Shown here: positions 1 to 8,875 of the stretch, in pieces | Layout: each line of letters opens with the position of its first letter | Numbering within the stretch: the first letter of the stretch is position 1 | Source: Helicobacter canis | Lineage (GTDB): Bacteria > Campylobacterota > Campylobacteria > Campylobacterales > Helicobacteraceae | Assembly (NCBI RefSeq): GCF_900451095.1 | Contig: NZ_UGHV01000001.1 | Coordinates: forward strand, 930,001-994,000 | DNA: 64,000 nucleotides | Reading direction: 5' to 3' | Notes under the pieces: generated by a model | Database searches by the model: none | Seen by the model: the letters and a program-made list of their open reading frames with translations, nothing else | Told to the model about the DNA's origin: nothing | Program-made: the position numbers and the translations under genes

Positions 1-159
1 GATTTTATCAAAGCACTAAAGCCTAGTGGCGTGCTGATACTCTCTGGGATTCTTGCAGAAAAATGCGAGTGGATTCTAGATATATTTAGCGATATGCAGC
101 TTTTGCAAAAAGAGCAAAAAGATGAGTGGGTGAGCTTGAAGTTAGCGCGGGTAACATAA
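1..159 (+). CDS. prmA: Ribosomal protein L11 methyltransferase, C-terminal end (partial)
   Basis: This is an open frame entering from the left edge, 52 codons to TAA. It reads LKPSGVLILSGILAEK followed by a short C-terminal tail, which is the end of a class I SAM-dependent methyltransferase fold: the strand carrying SGIL and then the reversed beta hairpin. PrmA trimethylates ribosomal protein L11. The assignment rests on this motif and on the position directly upstream of ftsH, the order I recall from H. pylori (HP1068-HP1069). One copy of the dispersed GTGGATTCTAG element (69-79) is read here as E-W-I-L-D without disturbing the fold. The start lies outside the window. Confidence 0.75.
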   Translation, partial: DFIKALKPSGVLILSGILAEKCEWILDIFSDMQLLQKEQKDEWVSLKLARVT

Positions 160-177
160 ACATTACACAAAATATAT

Positions 178-183
178 TATAAT
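178..183 (+). promoter_or_regulatory. Probable -10 box upstream of ftsH
   Basis: A TATAAT hexamer in an AT-rich stretch lies 34 bases before the ftsH ATG. Campylobacterota sigma-70 promoters rely mainly on an extended -10 element with weak -35 sequences, so the hexamer and its position are the whole evidence. Confidence 0.5.
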
Positions 184-217
184 GCACGATTTATCAAGCT
201 AATGCAAAGAGGAAATA

Positions 218-2125
218 ATGACAAACGAGAATCCAAACAACGATAAAAAGCCACCAATGAAGCAAAATCCTATTTTGCTCTTTGTTGTCTTTGCGATTGT
301 GGCAATGCTTGTTGTGAAATTTACAAGCGCAGATTCTGGCTTGGGTGGATTTGGGGCAAGTAGTAGTAGAAATATCGAGTATTACGAGCTTAAGCAGCTC
401 ATCGCAACCAAGCAAGTGCAAAATGTCAGTATCGGACAGAGTATCATCAAGGCAAGTGGGATTGACGCAAGCGGGGCGAAAGTCGTGTATGTCGCGCGCA
501 AAGTCGCTGATCCATCGCTTGTGCCGCTATTGGAAGAACATAAGATTAACTATGGTGGCTTTAGTGAGTCGAATTTCTTCACAGAGACACTTGGCTGGCT
601 ACTGCCTATTTTTGTGTTTTTGGGCTTATGGATGTTTTTGGCAAGTAGGATGCAAAAGAGTATGGGCGGAGGGATCTTTGGTATGGGGAGTAGCAAGAAG
701 CTTGTCAATGCCGAAAAGCCAAAGGTGAAGTTTGATGATATGGCAGGCAATGAAGAGGCAAAAGAAGAGGTGGTAGAGATTGTAGATTTTCTCAAATACC
801 CTGACCGCTACGCGGCTGTGGGGGCGAAAATCCCCAAAGGCGTGCTGCTTGTAGGACCTCCGGGCACGGGGAAAACACTCCTTGCTAAAGCTGTGGCAGG
901 GGAGGCAAATGTGCCGTTTTTCTCAATGAGTGGGAGTAGTTTTATTGAAATGTTTGTGGGGCTTGGGGCAAGTCGTGTGCGCGATTTGTTTGAAATGGCA
1001 AAGAAAGAAGCTCCTAGCATTATCTTTATCGATGAGATTGATGCCATAGGCAAATCCCGCGCTGCTGGGGGAATGATTAGTGGCAACGATGAAAGAGAGC
1101 AGACGCTTAACCAACTTTTGGCAGAAATGGATGGCTTTGGTAGCGAAAATGCCCCTGTGATCGTGCTAGCAGCGACCAACCGCCCTGAAGTGCTTGACCC
1201 TGCTCTTTTGCGTCCGGGGCGATTTGATCGGCAGGTGCTTGTAGATAAGCCGGATTTCAATGGGCGCGTGCAGATTCTTAAAGTGCATATTAAATCTGTC
1301 AAATTAGCACGCGATGTGGATTTAGAGGAGATTGCCAAGCTCACAGCTGGACTAGCAGGGGCAGATCTAGCAAATATCATCAACGAAGCTGCCTTGCTTG
1401 CAGGGCGCAATAATCAAAAGCAAGTCTCCCAAGCAAATCTTAAAGAAGCAGTTGAGCGAGGGATCGCTGGGCTAGAGAAAAAATCGCGCAGAATCTCCCC
1501 CAAGGAGAAAAAGATTGTCGCCTACCACGAGAGCGGACACGCGCTAGTAGCGGAGATGACAAAGGGTGCTTCTAAGGTAAATAAAGTCTCTATAATCCCA
1601 CGCGGTATGGCAGCTCTTGGCTATACGCTCAATACCCCAGAGGAAAATAAATACCTTATGCAAAAGCACGAATTACTTGCAGAAGTTGATGTCTTGCTTG
1701 GAGGTAGGGCGGCTGAAGATGTGTTTTTAGGTGAGATTTCTACCGGGGCTAGCAACGATCTAGAACGCGCTACTGATATATTAAAAGCGATGATTAGCTA
1801 CTATGGAATGACAGATGAAAATGGACTTATGGTGCTAGAGAAGCAGCGCAACGCGTTTTTAGGCGGGGGTATAGGTAATGCTAGAGAATTTAGCGAGAAG
1901 ACAGCTGAATATGTCGATAGCTTTGTGCGCAGGACACTTGATGAGCGGTTTAAAGCTGTAAAGCAGCTTTTGCAAGACTACAATGGTGCGATAGAATCTA
2001 TGGTCAAAGAGCTTTTTGACAAAGAAGTCATAGATGGCGAGAAAGTGCGCGAGATCATTGAGATATATGAGCAAGAAAACAATATGCCATCACGCATCAT
2101 CAAGGAGCAAGAAGAGGAGGCATAG
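218..2125 (+). CDS. ftsH: ATP-dependent zinc metalloprotease FtsH
   Basis: This is the membrane-anchored AAA+ protease that degrades misfolded membrane proteins and selected cytosolic regulators. Length is 635 residues, usual for the family. Two membrane segments flank a short periplasmic region (about residues 20-37 and 127-145). The AAA domain has Walker A GPPGTGKT at 213-220, Walker B FIDEID and the SRH region ([17 protein letters not shown]). The zinc site HESGH is at 437-441. The ATG at 218 is preceded by an AGAGGAA ribosome-binding site. The next gene starts immediately after the stop, so ftsH heads an operon with the two phospholipid genes. Confidence 0.97.
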   Translation: MTNENPNNDKKPPMKQNPILLFVVFAIVAMLVVKFTSADSGLGGFGASSSRNIEYYELKQLIATKQVQNVSIGQSIIKASGIDASGAKVVYVARKVADPSLVPLLEEHKINYGGFSESNFFTETLGWLLPIFVFLGLWMFLASRMQKSMGGGIFGMGSSKKLVNAEKPKVKFDDMAGNEEAKEEVVEIVDFLKYPDRYAAVGAKIPKGVLLVGPPGTGKTLLAKAVAGEANVPFFSMSGSSFIEMFVGLGASRVRDLFEMAKKEAPSIIFIDEIDAIGKSRAAGGMISGNDEREQTLNQLLAEMDGFGSENAPVIVLAATNRPEVLDPALLRPGRFDRQVLVDKPDFNGRVQILKVHIKSVKLARDVDLEEIAKLTAGLAGADLANIINEAALLAGRNNQKQVSQANLKEAVERGIAGLEKKSRRISPKEKKIVAYHESGHALVAEMTKGASKVNKVSIIPRGMAALGYTLNTPEENKYLMQKHELLAEVDVLLGGRAAEDVFLGEISTGASNDLERATDILKAMISYYGMTDENGLMVLEKQRNAFLGGGIGNAREFSEKTAEYVDSFVRRTLDERFKAVKQLLQDYNGAIESMVKELFDKEVIDGEKVREIIEIYEQENNMPSRIIKEQEEEA

Positions 2126-2728
2126 ATGAGTGGTATCCAAATCATTACAAGAGAGTCGTTTTTTGGTATTGTGTGGTTTGTTTTGTGGATAGTGTTTTGC
2201 CAGATTGTGGATTTTTCTTTAGGGATTTTACTTGGTGTGGTGCTACTGCTTGCTTGGTTATGGGCATTTAGAAATCCAGAGCGCACCTCCCTTGATAGAG
2301 GTGATGATATAGTGCTAGCACCCATTGATGGGACAATCAGTAATATCGAGCAGTGTGAAGATGCTGTGCGCCTTAGCATTGATGTATCGTTTTTTGATGT
2401 GGGACTTGTGCGCTCCCCCCAAGAAGCCCAGAGTATTACATTGCAGAAGAGATCGGGGCTTGTGGCGTATTTTTCTCCGTTGCACAAAGAGCTTAATGAA
2501 GCAATGCACGCAAACATTCAGGGCAAAATGTCTTGCAAAATTTCTCTCTATCCCAAAGTATTTAAAAATACAAGATTCTACGCGCCAATAGCCTATCGCT
2601 TAGGCGAGAGAATGGGCTTTATGAAGCTTGGCACACTTGTCTTAGAGCTACCAAAATCTGTGGAGATACGCGCGCATATTGGCGATAAGTTAAGGGGCGG
2701 TGTCAATGTGCTAGGATATATGAAATGA
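2126..2728 (+). CDS. Phosphatidylserine decarboxylase-related protein
   Basis: This 200-residue protein has an N-terminal membrane hairpin (about 10-45) followed by a Psd-type domain: APIDGTISNIE, DVSFFDVGLVRSP, a HKELNEAMH-like segment, and GERMGFMKLGTLVLELP near the C terminus. Short Psd proteins are cleaved at a Gly-Ser bond, and the Ser becomes the catalytic pyruvoyl group. Here the matching place reads L-G-T, so Ser is replaced by Thr (around residue 172). It may therefore be a non-cleaved or altered paralogue rather than the working decarboxylase. It sits between ftsH and pssA, directly abutting the first and overlapping the second by ATGA. C. jejuni has a similar gene in this slot, from memory. 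Confidence 0.7.
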   Translation: MSGIQIITRESFFGIVWFVLWIVFCQIVDFSLGILLGVVLLLAWLWAFRNPERTSLDRGDDIVLAPIDGTISNIEQCEDAVRLSIDVSFFDVGLVRSPQEAQSITLQKRSGLVAYFSPLHKELNEAMHANIQGKMSCKISLYPKVFKNTRFYAPIAYRLGERMGFMKLGTLVLELPKSVEIRAHIGDKLRGGVNVLGYMK

Positions 2729-3462
2729 ATATCAATCCTTTGTATGCTTTGCCTAATTTTTTTACCGCGGGGAGCATATTTTTTGGCATTGTGAGTATTA
2801 TGCTTGCATCAAACTCGCTGTTTGAGCAAGCAGCGTGGCTCATCGTGGCGTCTATGATTTTTGATGGGCTTGATGGACGCGTAGCACGGCTTACAAATAC
2901 CCAGAGTAAATTTGGCGTGGAGTTTGACTCTTTGGCAGATATTGTGGCATTTGGCGTAGCCCCTGCTATGCTTGTGTATTATTATCTCCCTACAACAGGG
3001 GCAAACTACGGGCTTGAAGGGATTTATGGTTTGTATCGTGTCTTTGTCTGTGCGCTGTTTGTGATATTTGGTGCGATTCGACTTGCTAGGTTTAATATCA
3101 CCACCTCAAATACCGAGCCAAATACCTTTATCGGCTTGCCTATCCCATCGGCAGCGGTGATCGTGGTGCTGTGGATTCTAGTAGATCTGCGCTACAATCT
3201 TCTCGCGCCTCATTATGGCTATGTGCTGCTTGTCATTGCTTTTGTGGTTAGTATCCTTATGGTGAGCAATATCCGCTATCCAAGTTTTAAGAAAATTACT
3301 TGGAATCTAAAAGTATTTGTCATAATGCTCATAGCCATCGCGGCGATTATTAGCTCTAAATTCTATGTGGAAGTGCTATGTGCGCTTATGAGTGCGTATG
3401 TGCTGTATGGGATTATTCGGTGGTGTTTTTTGCTTGGCAAAATGATGATAAAGCGAGTGTAG
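2725..3462 (+). CDS. pssA: CDP-diacylglycerol--serine O-phosphatidyltransferase
   Basis: An integral membrane enzyme making phosphatidylserine from CDP-diacylglycerol and serine, the first step to phosphatidylethanolamine. Length is 245 residues with about eight hydrophobic segments. The CDP-alcohol phosphotransferase signature D-G-x2-A-R-x8-G-x3-D-x3-D is complete: D50, G51, A54, R55, G64, D68 and D72. The ATG overlaps the stop of the Psd-related gene by four bases, which suggests translational coupling and a shared membrane-lipid role. H. pylori has pssA at the same distance downstream of ftsH, from memory. Confidence 0.93.
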   Translation: MNINPLYALPNFFTAGSIFFGIVSIMLASNSLFEQAAWLIVASMIFDGLDGRVARLTNTQSKFGVEFDSLADIVAFGVAPAMLVYYYLPTTGANYGLEGIYGLYRVFVCALFVIFGAIRLARFNITTSNTEPNTFIGLPIPSAAVIVVLWILVDLRYNLLAPHYGYVLLVIAFVVSILMVSNIRYPSFKKITWNLKVFVIMLIAIAAIISSKFYVEVLCALMSAYVLYGIIRWCFLLGKMMIKRV

Positions 3463-3480
3463 ATCGCGGTATAAGGATAA

Positions 3481-5010
3481 ATGATGCTAGATGACATTGT
3501 GATTTTTGATACGACATTGCGAGATGGTGAGCAAAGCCCCGGGGCTTCTATGAATATAGAGGAAAAAATCAAAATCGCCTTGCAGCTTGAAAAGCTTGGA
3601 GTTGATGTGATTGAAGCAGGGTTTGCGGCTTCTAGCAAAGGGGATTTTGAAGCTATCTCTAGGATCGCTGAAGTGCTGGAACGCACGAAAATCTGCTCCC
3701 TAGCGCGTGCTATCCCTAGCGATATTGAGCAAGCAGCAAAAGCTACGCAAAAAGCAAAGCACCGTAGAATCCATACCTTTATCGCTACAAGCCCGATCCA
3801 TATGCAGTATAAGCTCAAGCTCTCTCCTAGTCAGGTGATACAAAAGGCGGTTGAAGCCGTGCGATATGCTAAGAGCTTGTGCGATGATGTGGAGTTTAGC
3901 TGTGAAGATGCTTTGCGCAGTGATATGGGGTTTTTGCGCGAGATTATCCCAGCTGTGATTGAAGCAGGTGCTAGCACGATCAATCTCCCTGATACCGTGG
4001 GGTATCGCTTGCCTGCAGAAATTGGGGCATTTATCACTGAAGTGCATAGCTTTGTGCAAGATTCCGCGCTGCTTTCTATGCATTGCCATAATGACTTGGG
4101 GCTAGCGGTGGCAAATTCTATCGCCGCTATTAACGCTGGTGTTAGGCAAGTAGAATGCACGATCAATGGGCTTGGCGAGCGCGCGGGCAATACGGCATTA
4201 GAAGAGCTTGTGATGATTATCAAAACACGCAAGGAGCTTTTTGCCATTGATACACATATCAATACAAAAGAGATTTACCCCACAAGCAAGCTTGTCGCTG
4301 ATATTACAGGGATCTGTCCCCAGCCCAATAAAGCAATCGTGGGCAAAAATGCCTTTGCCCACGAGAGTGGCATACACCAAGATGGTGTGCTAAAGCACAG
4401 AGAGACCTATGAGATCATATCCCCAAGCGATATAGGTATGCCAGAATCCACAAATCTCGTGCTAGGTAAGCATTCTGGGCGCGCTGCCTTTAAGGATAAA
4501 ATCGCAAGTCTTGGCTTTAGTCTTAGTGATGATGAGCTGCAAGCAGCGTTTGTGCGTTTTAAGCATTTATGCGATAGTAAAAAGGAAGTATTTGATGATG
4601 ATATTCGCGCGATTATCGGTGAGGAGACCACACATATCCCACAGATTTTCACACTCTCTTTGGTGCAAGTAAGTGTCTGCTCTAATGCCAAATATTGCGC
4701 GGCGGTGAGTATTATCCGTGATGGGATAGAGCTAAGTGATTCTGCGCTTGGCAATGGCGCGGTGGATTGTGTGCTAAAGAGTATTGATAGGGTTAGTGGG
4801 ATCGCAGGCACGCTAAAAGACTATAAAGTCGAGTCTGTTACAAGTGGCAAAGATGCGCTGGCAAAGGTGGTTGTCAAAGCAGAGTTTTCATCTGCGCATA
4901 GGGCAGTCATTGGACACGGCATTGATGTAGATACAATGAGTGCTACGGCAAAGGCGTATATCTCTGCACTCAATAGTTATCTATCAATGCGCGATTTGAT
5001 GAATGGCTAG
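3481..5010 (+). CDS. leuA: 2-isopropylmalate synthase
   Basis: Catalyses the first committed step of leucine synthesis, condensing acetyl-CoA with 2-oxoisovalerate. Length is 509 residues, the usual bacterial long form with a C-terminal regulatory domain (roughly 385-509) expected to bind leucine. The TIM-barrel motif [11 protein letters not shown] lies at the N terminus, and the metal-binding [13 protein letters not shown] has H201 and H203. The start is ATGATG, so either codon could be used, after an AAGGATAA ribosome-binding site. Its stop codon overlaps the stop of the convergent outer-membrane gene within a palindromic CTAG. H. pylori lacks this pathway, so the organism is less leucine-dependent. 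Confidence 0.95.
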   Translation: MMLDDIVIFDTTLRDGEQSPGASMNIEEKIKIALQLEKLGVDVIEAGFAASSKGDFEAISRIAEVLERTKICSLARAIPSDIEQAAKATQKAKHRRIHTFIATSPIHMQYKLKLSPSQVIQKAVEAVRYAKSLCDDVEFSCEDALRSDMGFLREIIPAVIEAGASTINLPDTVGYRLPAEIGAFITEVHSFVQDSALLSMHCHNDLGLAVANSIAAINAGVRQVECTINGLGERAGNTALEELVMIIKTRKELFAIDTHINTKEIYPTSKLVADITGICPQPNKAIVGKNAFAHESGIHQDGVLKHRETYEIISPSDIGMPESTNLVLGKHSGRAAFKDKIASLGFSLSDDELQAAFVRFKHLCDSKKEVFDDDIRAIIGEETTHIPQIFTLSLVQVSVCSNAKYCAAVSIIRDGIELSDSALGNGAVDCVLKSIDRVSGIAGTLKDYKVESVTSGKDALAKVVVKAEFSSAHRAVIGHGIDVDTMSATAKAYISALNSYLSMRDLMNG

Positions 5011-5699
5011 AATTTAAACCCATATTCTAGTGAGACAACGCCTGTTGGGCTAAAGTGCGATGCTCTGCGTGCTGGCAAGAAGCGGTAGATGAGATTGACT
5101 CGATTATGCTTGCCTAGCATAGCGGTAATGCCTGCTTGCATATACACTTCTCCGGCTTTTTTCATTCTGCTCCATCGATTGTAGTCCTGCTTGTCATAGT
5201 AGAGATACGCATCAGCTCCAATCCCCAAAATCCCCCCTAAAAACGCACTATGATCTCTAGAGATAGGGAACTCTGCTATGGCATCAAGCCCTAGAGAAAT
5301 CATAGTTAGCATACCAGAATGCTTGCCAAACCCCATATCAAACCCAAAAGATCCGCGCACCCCTATGTATTGATTAAAAAAGCTTATCGTGCCTATGCGT
5401 AGCCCAAATGAAGGGATAGGGATAATATTATCATACGGGCTAGCGATGTCGTTGTTAATGCTAATGCCATCATTGCCGGTGTTGCCATTAAGCAGGCTTA
5501 CTCCAGCCCCAACGCCGATGTATTTACCACTTTTTTGGCGGCTTATGGCGGTGCGATTTGTGATAGCTTGACATAGATCATCACAGGCTACTTGATCTAT
5601 GGCGGGTTTTTGTTGTTTAGCAAGTGCCAAGCCAAATAGGCACGCATACACCATAAGCACCAAAGGTGTGCGTATGATGAGAGTTGTGAGTTGTGCCAT
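5007..5699 (-). CDS. Putative outer-membrane beta-barrel protein
   Basis: The 230-residue product starts with [12 protein letters not shown] and a hydrophobic run ending near LALA, a likely signal peptide. It is rich in alternating aromatic/glycine strands ([33 protein letters not shown]) and ends VSLEYGFKF, a C-terminal aromatic typical of outer-membrane barrels. An upstream in-frame codon would add 24 residues, but the ATG at 5699 has AAGG at proper spacing and gives a clean signal peptide. Similar small barrel proteins are numerous in Helicobacter. The exact family and any substrate are not recognisable. It converges on leuA with no gap. Confidence 0.7.
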   Translation of the reverse strand: MAQLTTLIIRTPLVLMVYACLFGLALAKQQKPAIDQVACDDLCQAITNRTAISRQKSGKYIGVGAGVSLLNGNTGNDGISINNDIASPYDNIIPIPSFGLRIGTISFFNQYIGVRGSFGFDMGFGKHSGMLTMISLGLDAIAEFPISRDHSAFLGGILGIGADAYLYYDKQDYNRWSRMKKAGEVYMQAGITAMLGKHNRVNLIYRFLPARRASHFSPTGVVSLEYGFKF

Positions 5700-6585
5700 A
5701 TTGATAAGCCTTGCGATAAATGGCGTGATTTTAACACAAGATGTCTTAAGGCATATCAATGCCCATAGCAATGCTAGATTCTAAGCAGGCGCAATAAGCA
5801 TAGCGACCAAAGCACAAGCAAAGGACACTCTAGAATCCACTTTTGATTATGGATTGCCACACTCGCTCGCAATGACAAGAAAAGTGGATTCTAGGGGTAG
5901 GCGATCCAGTCTTGGGCGAGCAATTCACGCCATTGAAAAAATTTAGGGCAGTCACTATCGCCAAGATAGCTCCTACCCTAAATTTTTCCAAAGCACGCAA
6001 AGCCCCACCGCAATCCTTAGAATCGTGCGGCAGTAAAGCAGGCTTTGTAAAGCAAACCAAGCTTTTTGAAGTAAAACAGGCTTTGTGAAAACACCTTTTA
6101 TTGTCATTGCGAGCGGTGCAAGCACCGCTCGCAATGACAATAAAAGCTTGAAAAATTAAACAACTCACAGGCGGTAGGATTACAAAAAATGGATTCTAGG
6201 ATTAAGTAAAAAATGCAAAACGCCAAAAATGTAAAACGAGGATTCTAGGGGTGGGGTGGATTTTTCATCTGCTTGTTTTCTTCTCCTAGGACTCTAAGAT
6301 TTTTGCTTTGGGATTCTAGGATTGTGGAGCTAGAATCGTGGTTTTTCAAAGCGAGCGAGTGAGATAAGACTAGAGGTCTATCGAGCGAGCGGGCTGATGA
6401 AATCCGCGATTCTAGCCCGCAAGCTGAATCCCTCTTAGCAAAAGTGGATTCTAGGCAAACGCTTTTCCCGTCATCGCGAGCCTTGCACTAGCGGCGTGGC
6501 GATCCACAGCACAAAATGGATTCTAATCCAAAGACACAAAGCCTAGAATCTAGTTTGCTGCTAGGGTGATGATTGTGGTTAGGGA
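5700..6585. repeat. Intergenic repeat mosaic (about 0.9 kb, no credible gene)
   Basis: This gap is assembled from dispersed repeats. It has CTAGAATCCACTTTT (5830-5844) and the inverted copy AAAAGTGGATTCTAG (5880-5894), further copies near 6188, 6439 and 6507, and TCATTGCGAGC/GCTCGCAATGA units. One long perfect hairpin lies at 6096-6145, and a module at 6351-6430 (GAGATAAGACTAGAG...) recurs at 53071-53150 and inside the MBOAT gene. Short open frames here have no ribosome-binding site or protein-like composition. The mosaic lies between the bioB 3' end and the start of the outer-membrane gene. Confidence 0.8.
6096..6145. repeat. Perfect 24-bp inverted repeat (REP-like, TCATTGCGAGC family)
   Basis: Two 24-base arms, 6096-6119 and 6122-6145, are exact reverse complements around a two-base AA loop. 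The outer part contains TTGTCATTGCGAGCG. The same TCATTGCGAGC/GCTCGCAATGA units occur at about 5865, 6468, 14800, 28656, 28775 and 52855, often next to GGATTGCCAC or GGATCGCCAC. RNA from either strand would fold into a very stable hairpin. Related-looking repeats occur in other bacteria, from memory. Confidence 0.85.
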
Positions 6586-7536
6586 TTATGCTTTCATTTC
6601 TAAAAATGGCTCTTTTTGGAGATTGAGCTTGCTAAACAATACTTCATCGCTTGTAGGGGCAGCGTTGCTTGTGGTAAGCAATTTATCACCATAAAAGACA
6701 GAATTCGCCCCGGCAAAAAAGCACAAAGCTTGCAGCTCTTCACTCATCGCCTTTCTCCCAGCAGATAAGCGGATATAAGAAGTTGGCATAAGGATTCTAG
6801 CAAGGGCTATTGTGCGCACGAAGTCAAATTTATCCACTTCAGGGGCTTCACTTAGCGGCGTGCCCGGGATTTTTACAAGCTGATTGATAGGCACGGATTC
6901 TGGTGGGGTGGGGAGATTGGCAAGCAACAAGAGCATATTGATCCTATCATCATTGCTTTCGCCCATACCCAAGATCCCACCTACACAGATTTTAAGCCCT
7001 GCATCGCGCACATTAGCGATAGTATCAAGCCGATCTTCAAAGGTGCGCGTAGAAATCACTTGCCCGTAATGCTCTTTTGAAGTATCGATATTGTGATTAT
7101 AAAAATCTAGCCCTGCGTCTTTAAGCTTTAGGGCATTGTCTTTAGAGAGAAGCCCCAGCGTTACACAAGTCTCTAGCCCTAGCTTTTTGACTTCTTTTAT
7201 ACTTTCACAAATCTCTTCTAGCTCCTTTTCACTAGGGCTACGCCCAGAAGCCCCCATACAAAACCTAGAGCTCCCAGCGTCTTTTGCCTGTTTGGCTAGG
7301 GCGAGAATGCTGTTTTTATCGAGCATTTTTTGTGGCTTTGTGCCTGTGGCATAATGCGCGCTTTGTGCGCAGTAGCTGCAGTTTTCTGTGCAGGATCCGG
7401 TTTTGATACTAAGCAGGGTGCTTGTTTGGATTGTGTTTGGACAGAAGTGCTTGGTATGCACGCTATGGGCTTTGGCAAGTAGCTCCATAAAGGGCTGATA
7501 GAAGATTTCTTTGGCTTCTTCAAAAGTGTAGGACAT
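6586..7536 (-). CDS. bioB: Biotin synthase
   Basis: A radical SAM enzyme inserting sulfur into dethiobiotin, the last step of biotin synthesis. Length is 316 residues, usual for BioB. The radical SAM cluster motif C-x3-C-x2-C is at C49, C53 and C56 (SCTENCSYCAQSAHY). Downstream are family stretches such as GLDFYNHNIDTS, ICVGGILGMGE, VPINQLVKIPGTPL and the R-containing IRLSAGR. The ATG at 7536 is chosen over a GTG one codon earlier because AGGAG lies five bases before it. No other bio gene is adjacent. It is transcribed away from the hemerythrin gene. Confidence 0.96.
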   Translation of the reverse strand: MSYTFEEAKEIFYQPFMELLAKAHSVHTKHFCPNTIQTSTLLSIKTGSCTENCSYCAQSAHYATGTKPQKMLDKNSILALAKQAKDAGSSRFCMGASGRSPSEKELEEICESIKEVKKLGLETCVTLGLLSKDNALKLKDAGLDFYNHNIDTSKEHYGQVISTRTFEDRLDTIANVRDAGLKICVGGILGMGESNDDRINMLLLLANLPTPPESVPINQLVKIPGTPLSEAPEVDKFDFVRTIALARILMPTSYIRLSAGRKAMSEELQALCFFAGANSVFYGDKLLTTSNAAPTSDEVLFSKLNLQKEPFLEMKA

Positions 7537-7636
7537 CACTGCTCCTTAAACTAGCAAGTAAAATCGCGCATTATAGCGAAGTTTTAGGTTTTTGCTTGTT
7601 GGGGGTTTTACTTGATTGATTTTGTGTTTTATTTAG

Positions 7637-7642
7637 TATAAT
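7637..7642 (+). promoter_or_regulatory. Probable -10 box upstream of the hemerythrin gene
   Basis: TATAAT preceded by TTTAG lies 24 bases before the ATG at 7667, in the divergent gap with bioB. It is the only good -10 match on this strand in the gap. Confidence 0.5.
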
Positions 7643-7666
7643 TAGCAAAAATGCTTAGGGGTTGTG

Positions 7667-8257
7667 ATGTTTATTCCGGAGTGGGATGATCAGTATAGTG
7701 TCCATAATGGACACATTGATAAGCAGCATCAGCAGCTTTTCAAGCTTGCTAAACAAGCGGCGATACTTATCCATAAACAAGTGGATTCTAGTGAGATCAA
7801 AGCGATTTTGATGGAGCTTTTTGACTATATGAAATTCCACTTCCGCGATGAAGAAGCCTATATGGAGCAAATCGGCTACCCAAATCTCCCCGCACACAGA
7901 GAAATACACAAGGATATGATCGAGCGCGTAACAGATCTTATCCAAAATATCAAATACGACTTCAAGCAAAAGCTTGCCATAATCACGCGCGATTGGCTGG
8001 TTGAGCATATTATGAAAGAAGATATGAAAATCGAGCGGTGGTATGAGGAGTATAAAAATTCGCAGTTGCTTGAAGGCGGTGCGCAAGAAGACGCCATATC
8101 GCAGGCAAAAATGGAGATCGGGCATTTTTATAAATGCGATTGTAGGGATTCGTTTCGGGTGCTTGAGACTATCCATCAAAAGATTCTAAGTGGGCAGACT
8201 TATCACTGCAAAAAGTGCAATGCCAAAATCTCCTTTGTCCAAGATATGCAGTTGTAG
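7667..8257 (+). CDS. Bacteriohemerythrin with C-terminal Cys motif pair
   Basis: The N-terminal 125 residues form a hemerythrin domain, a four-helix bundle binding a di-iron centre and O2. Candidate ligands are H16/H21, H58 and E62 (FHFRDEE), H77 and H81 (HREIH), and the WLVEHIMKED segment. Oxygen binding fits a microaerophile. The protein continues to 196 residues. The extension carries C157-x-C159 and C181-x2-C184, four cysteines spaced like a small zinc ribbon or redox site, which single-domain hemerythrins lack. The ATG at 7667 has AGGGG five bases upstream. One copy of the dispersed element is read as Q-V-D-S-S in the helix 1-2 loop. Confidence 0.88.
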   Translation: MFIPEWDDQYSVHNGHIDKQHQQLFKLAKQAAILIHKQVDSSEIKAILMELFDYMKFHFRDEEAYMEQIGYPNLPAHREIHKDMIERVTDLIQNIKYDFKQKLAIITRDWLVEHIMKEDMKIERWYEEYKNSQLLEGGAQEDAISQAKMEIGHFYKCDCRDSFRVLETIHQKILSGQTYHCKKCNAKISFVQDMQL

Positions 8258-8278
8258 GGGGTGTGCAGCTAGGGTGTG

Positions 8279-8308
8279 CTAGATTCTAGGCATTTAGGTA
8301 GAATCTAG
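8279..8308. terminator. Inverted repeat after the hemerythrin gene
   Basis: Arms CTAGATTCTA and TAGAATCTAG are exact complements, separated by ten bases. They carry the shortened core of the genome-wide element. Position just after a stop codon suggests a hairpin that could end transcription, but there is no strong T-run after it. Confidence 0.4.
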
Positions 8309-8338
8309 ACAATTTATCTCATTGAAGAAAGGATACAA

Positions 8339-8872
8339 ATGCAAGTGTTTGGCTCAATTATTTGGGTGCTTTTTAGCGTGATGATTATTGTTGGTGGCGT
8401 GGTAGGGTGCTTCACGCCTTTAGAGGTTGTAGCAAGCTTGGCATTTTTGCTACCGATATTTTTGTGCGTAGGTGGTGTGGCAGATATTTTATACTATTTT
8501 CGTGTGAGAGAGTTTGCCGGGGCTAGGGCATTGCTCTTTTCTGGGATTTTTAATCTCCTATTAGCGATTATTTTCTTTAGTATGGGAGTAGAATCCACTT
8601 CTGCTACGATTGTGTATTTTGTCGCGTTTTTAGCGATGTTTCGTGGGATGCTGGCATTTGTCTATGCGTTTGATCTTAGGCAGCTCCACACGGGTGCATT
8701 TTGGGTGGTGCTATTGCTTGGTGTGCTAAATATTGCCGTTGCGATGATTTTCATAGCATTCCCAGCCATTGGTGGGATCACCATAGGGATTATGGTGTCT
8801 TTGTTTATCGTGCTTTTTGGTATCGCATCTTTACTTGGATGGTGGAGTGCGCGCACGCTTTTTCGACCATAG
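8339..8872 (+). CDS. HdeD/DUF308-family membrane protein
   Basis: A 177-residue, strongly hydrophobic protein with about six membrane segments arranged as repeated hairpins. It shows the pattern of DUF308/HdeD proteins: GVLNIAVAMIFIAFPAIGGITIGIMVSLFIVLFGIASLLGWW near the C terminus, which includes the repeated gain-of-glycine helices. In E. coli HdeD is tied to acid resistance, but the biochemical role is not established and need not be the same here. The ATG follows AAAGGATACAA. The stop is directly followed by addB, so the two are probably cotranscribed without an obvious functional link. Confidence 0.75.
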   Translation: MQVFGSIIWVLFSVMIIVGGVVGCFTPLEVVASLAFLLPIFLCVGGVADILYYFRVREFAGARALLFSGIFNLLLAIIFFSMGVESTSATIVYFVAFLAMFRGMLAFVYAFDLRQLHTGAFWVVLLLGVLNIAVAMIFIAFPAIGGITIGIMVSLFIVLFGIASLLGWWSARTLFRP

Positions 8873-8875
8873 GTG

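Noticed and set aside
808-1410. 200-codon minus-strand frame inside ftsH
   Set aside because: It is a shadow of ftsH. The AAA motifs on the plus strand are intact, and the reverse frame has low-complexity Ser/Ala/Ile composition.
2126-2728. Calling this gene the functional psd
   Set aside because: The Ser of the self-cleavage site is not visible, so only a family-level name is given.
5830-6168. Minus-strand open frame of 112 codons in the first mosaic
   Set aside because: It is a translation of repeat units (CTCGCAATGAC, CTAGAATCC), with no ribosome-binding site and no protein-like domain.
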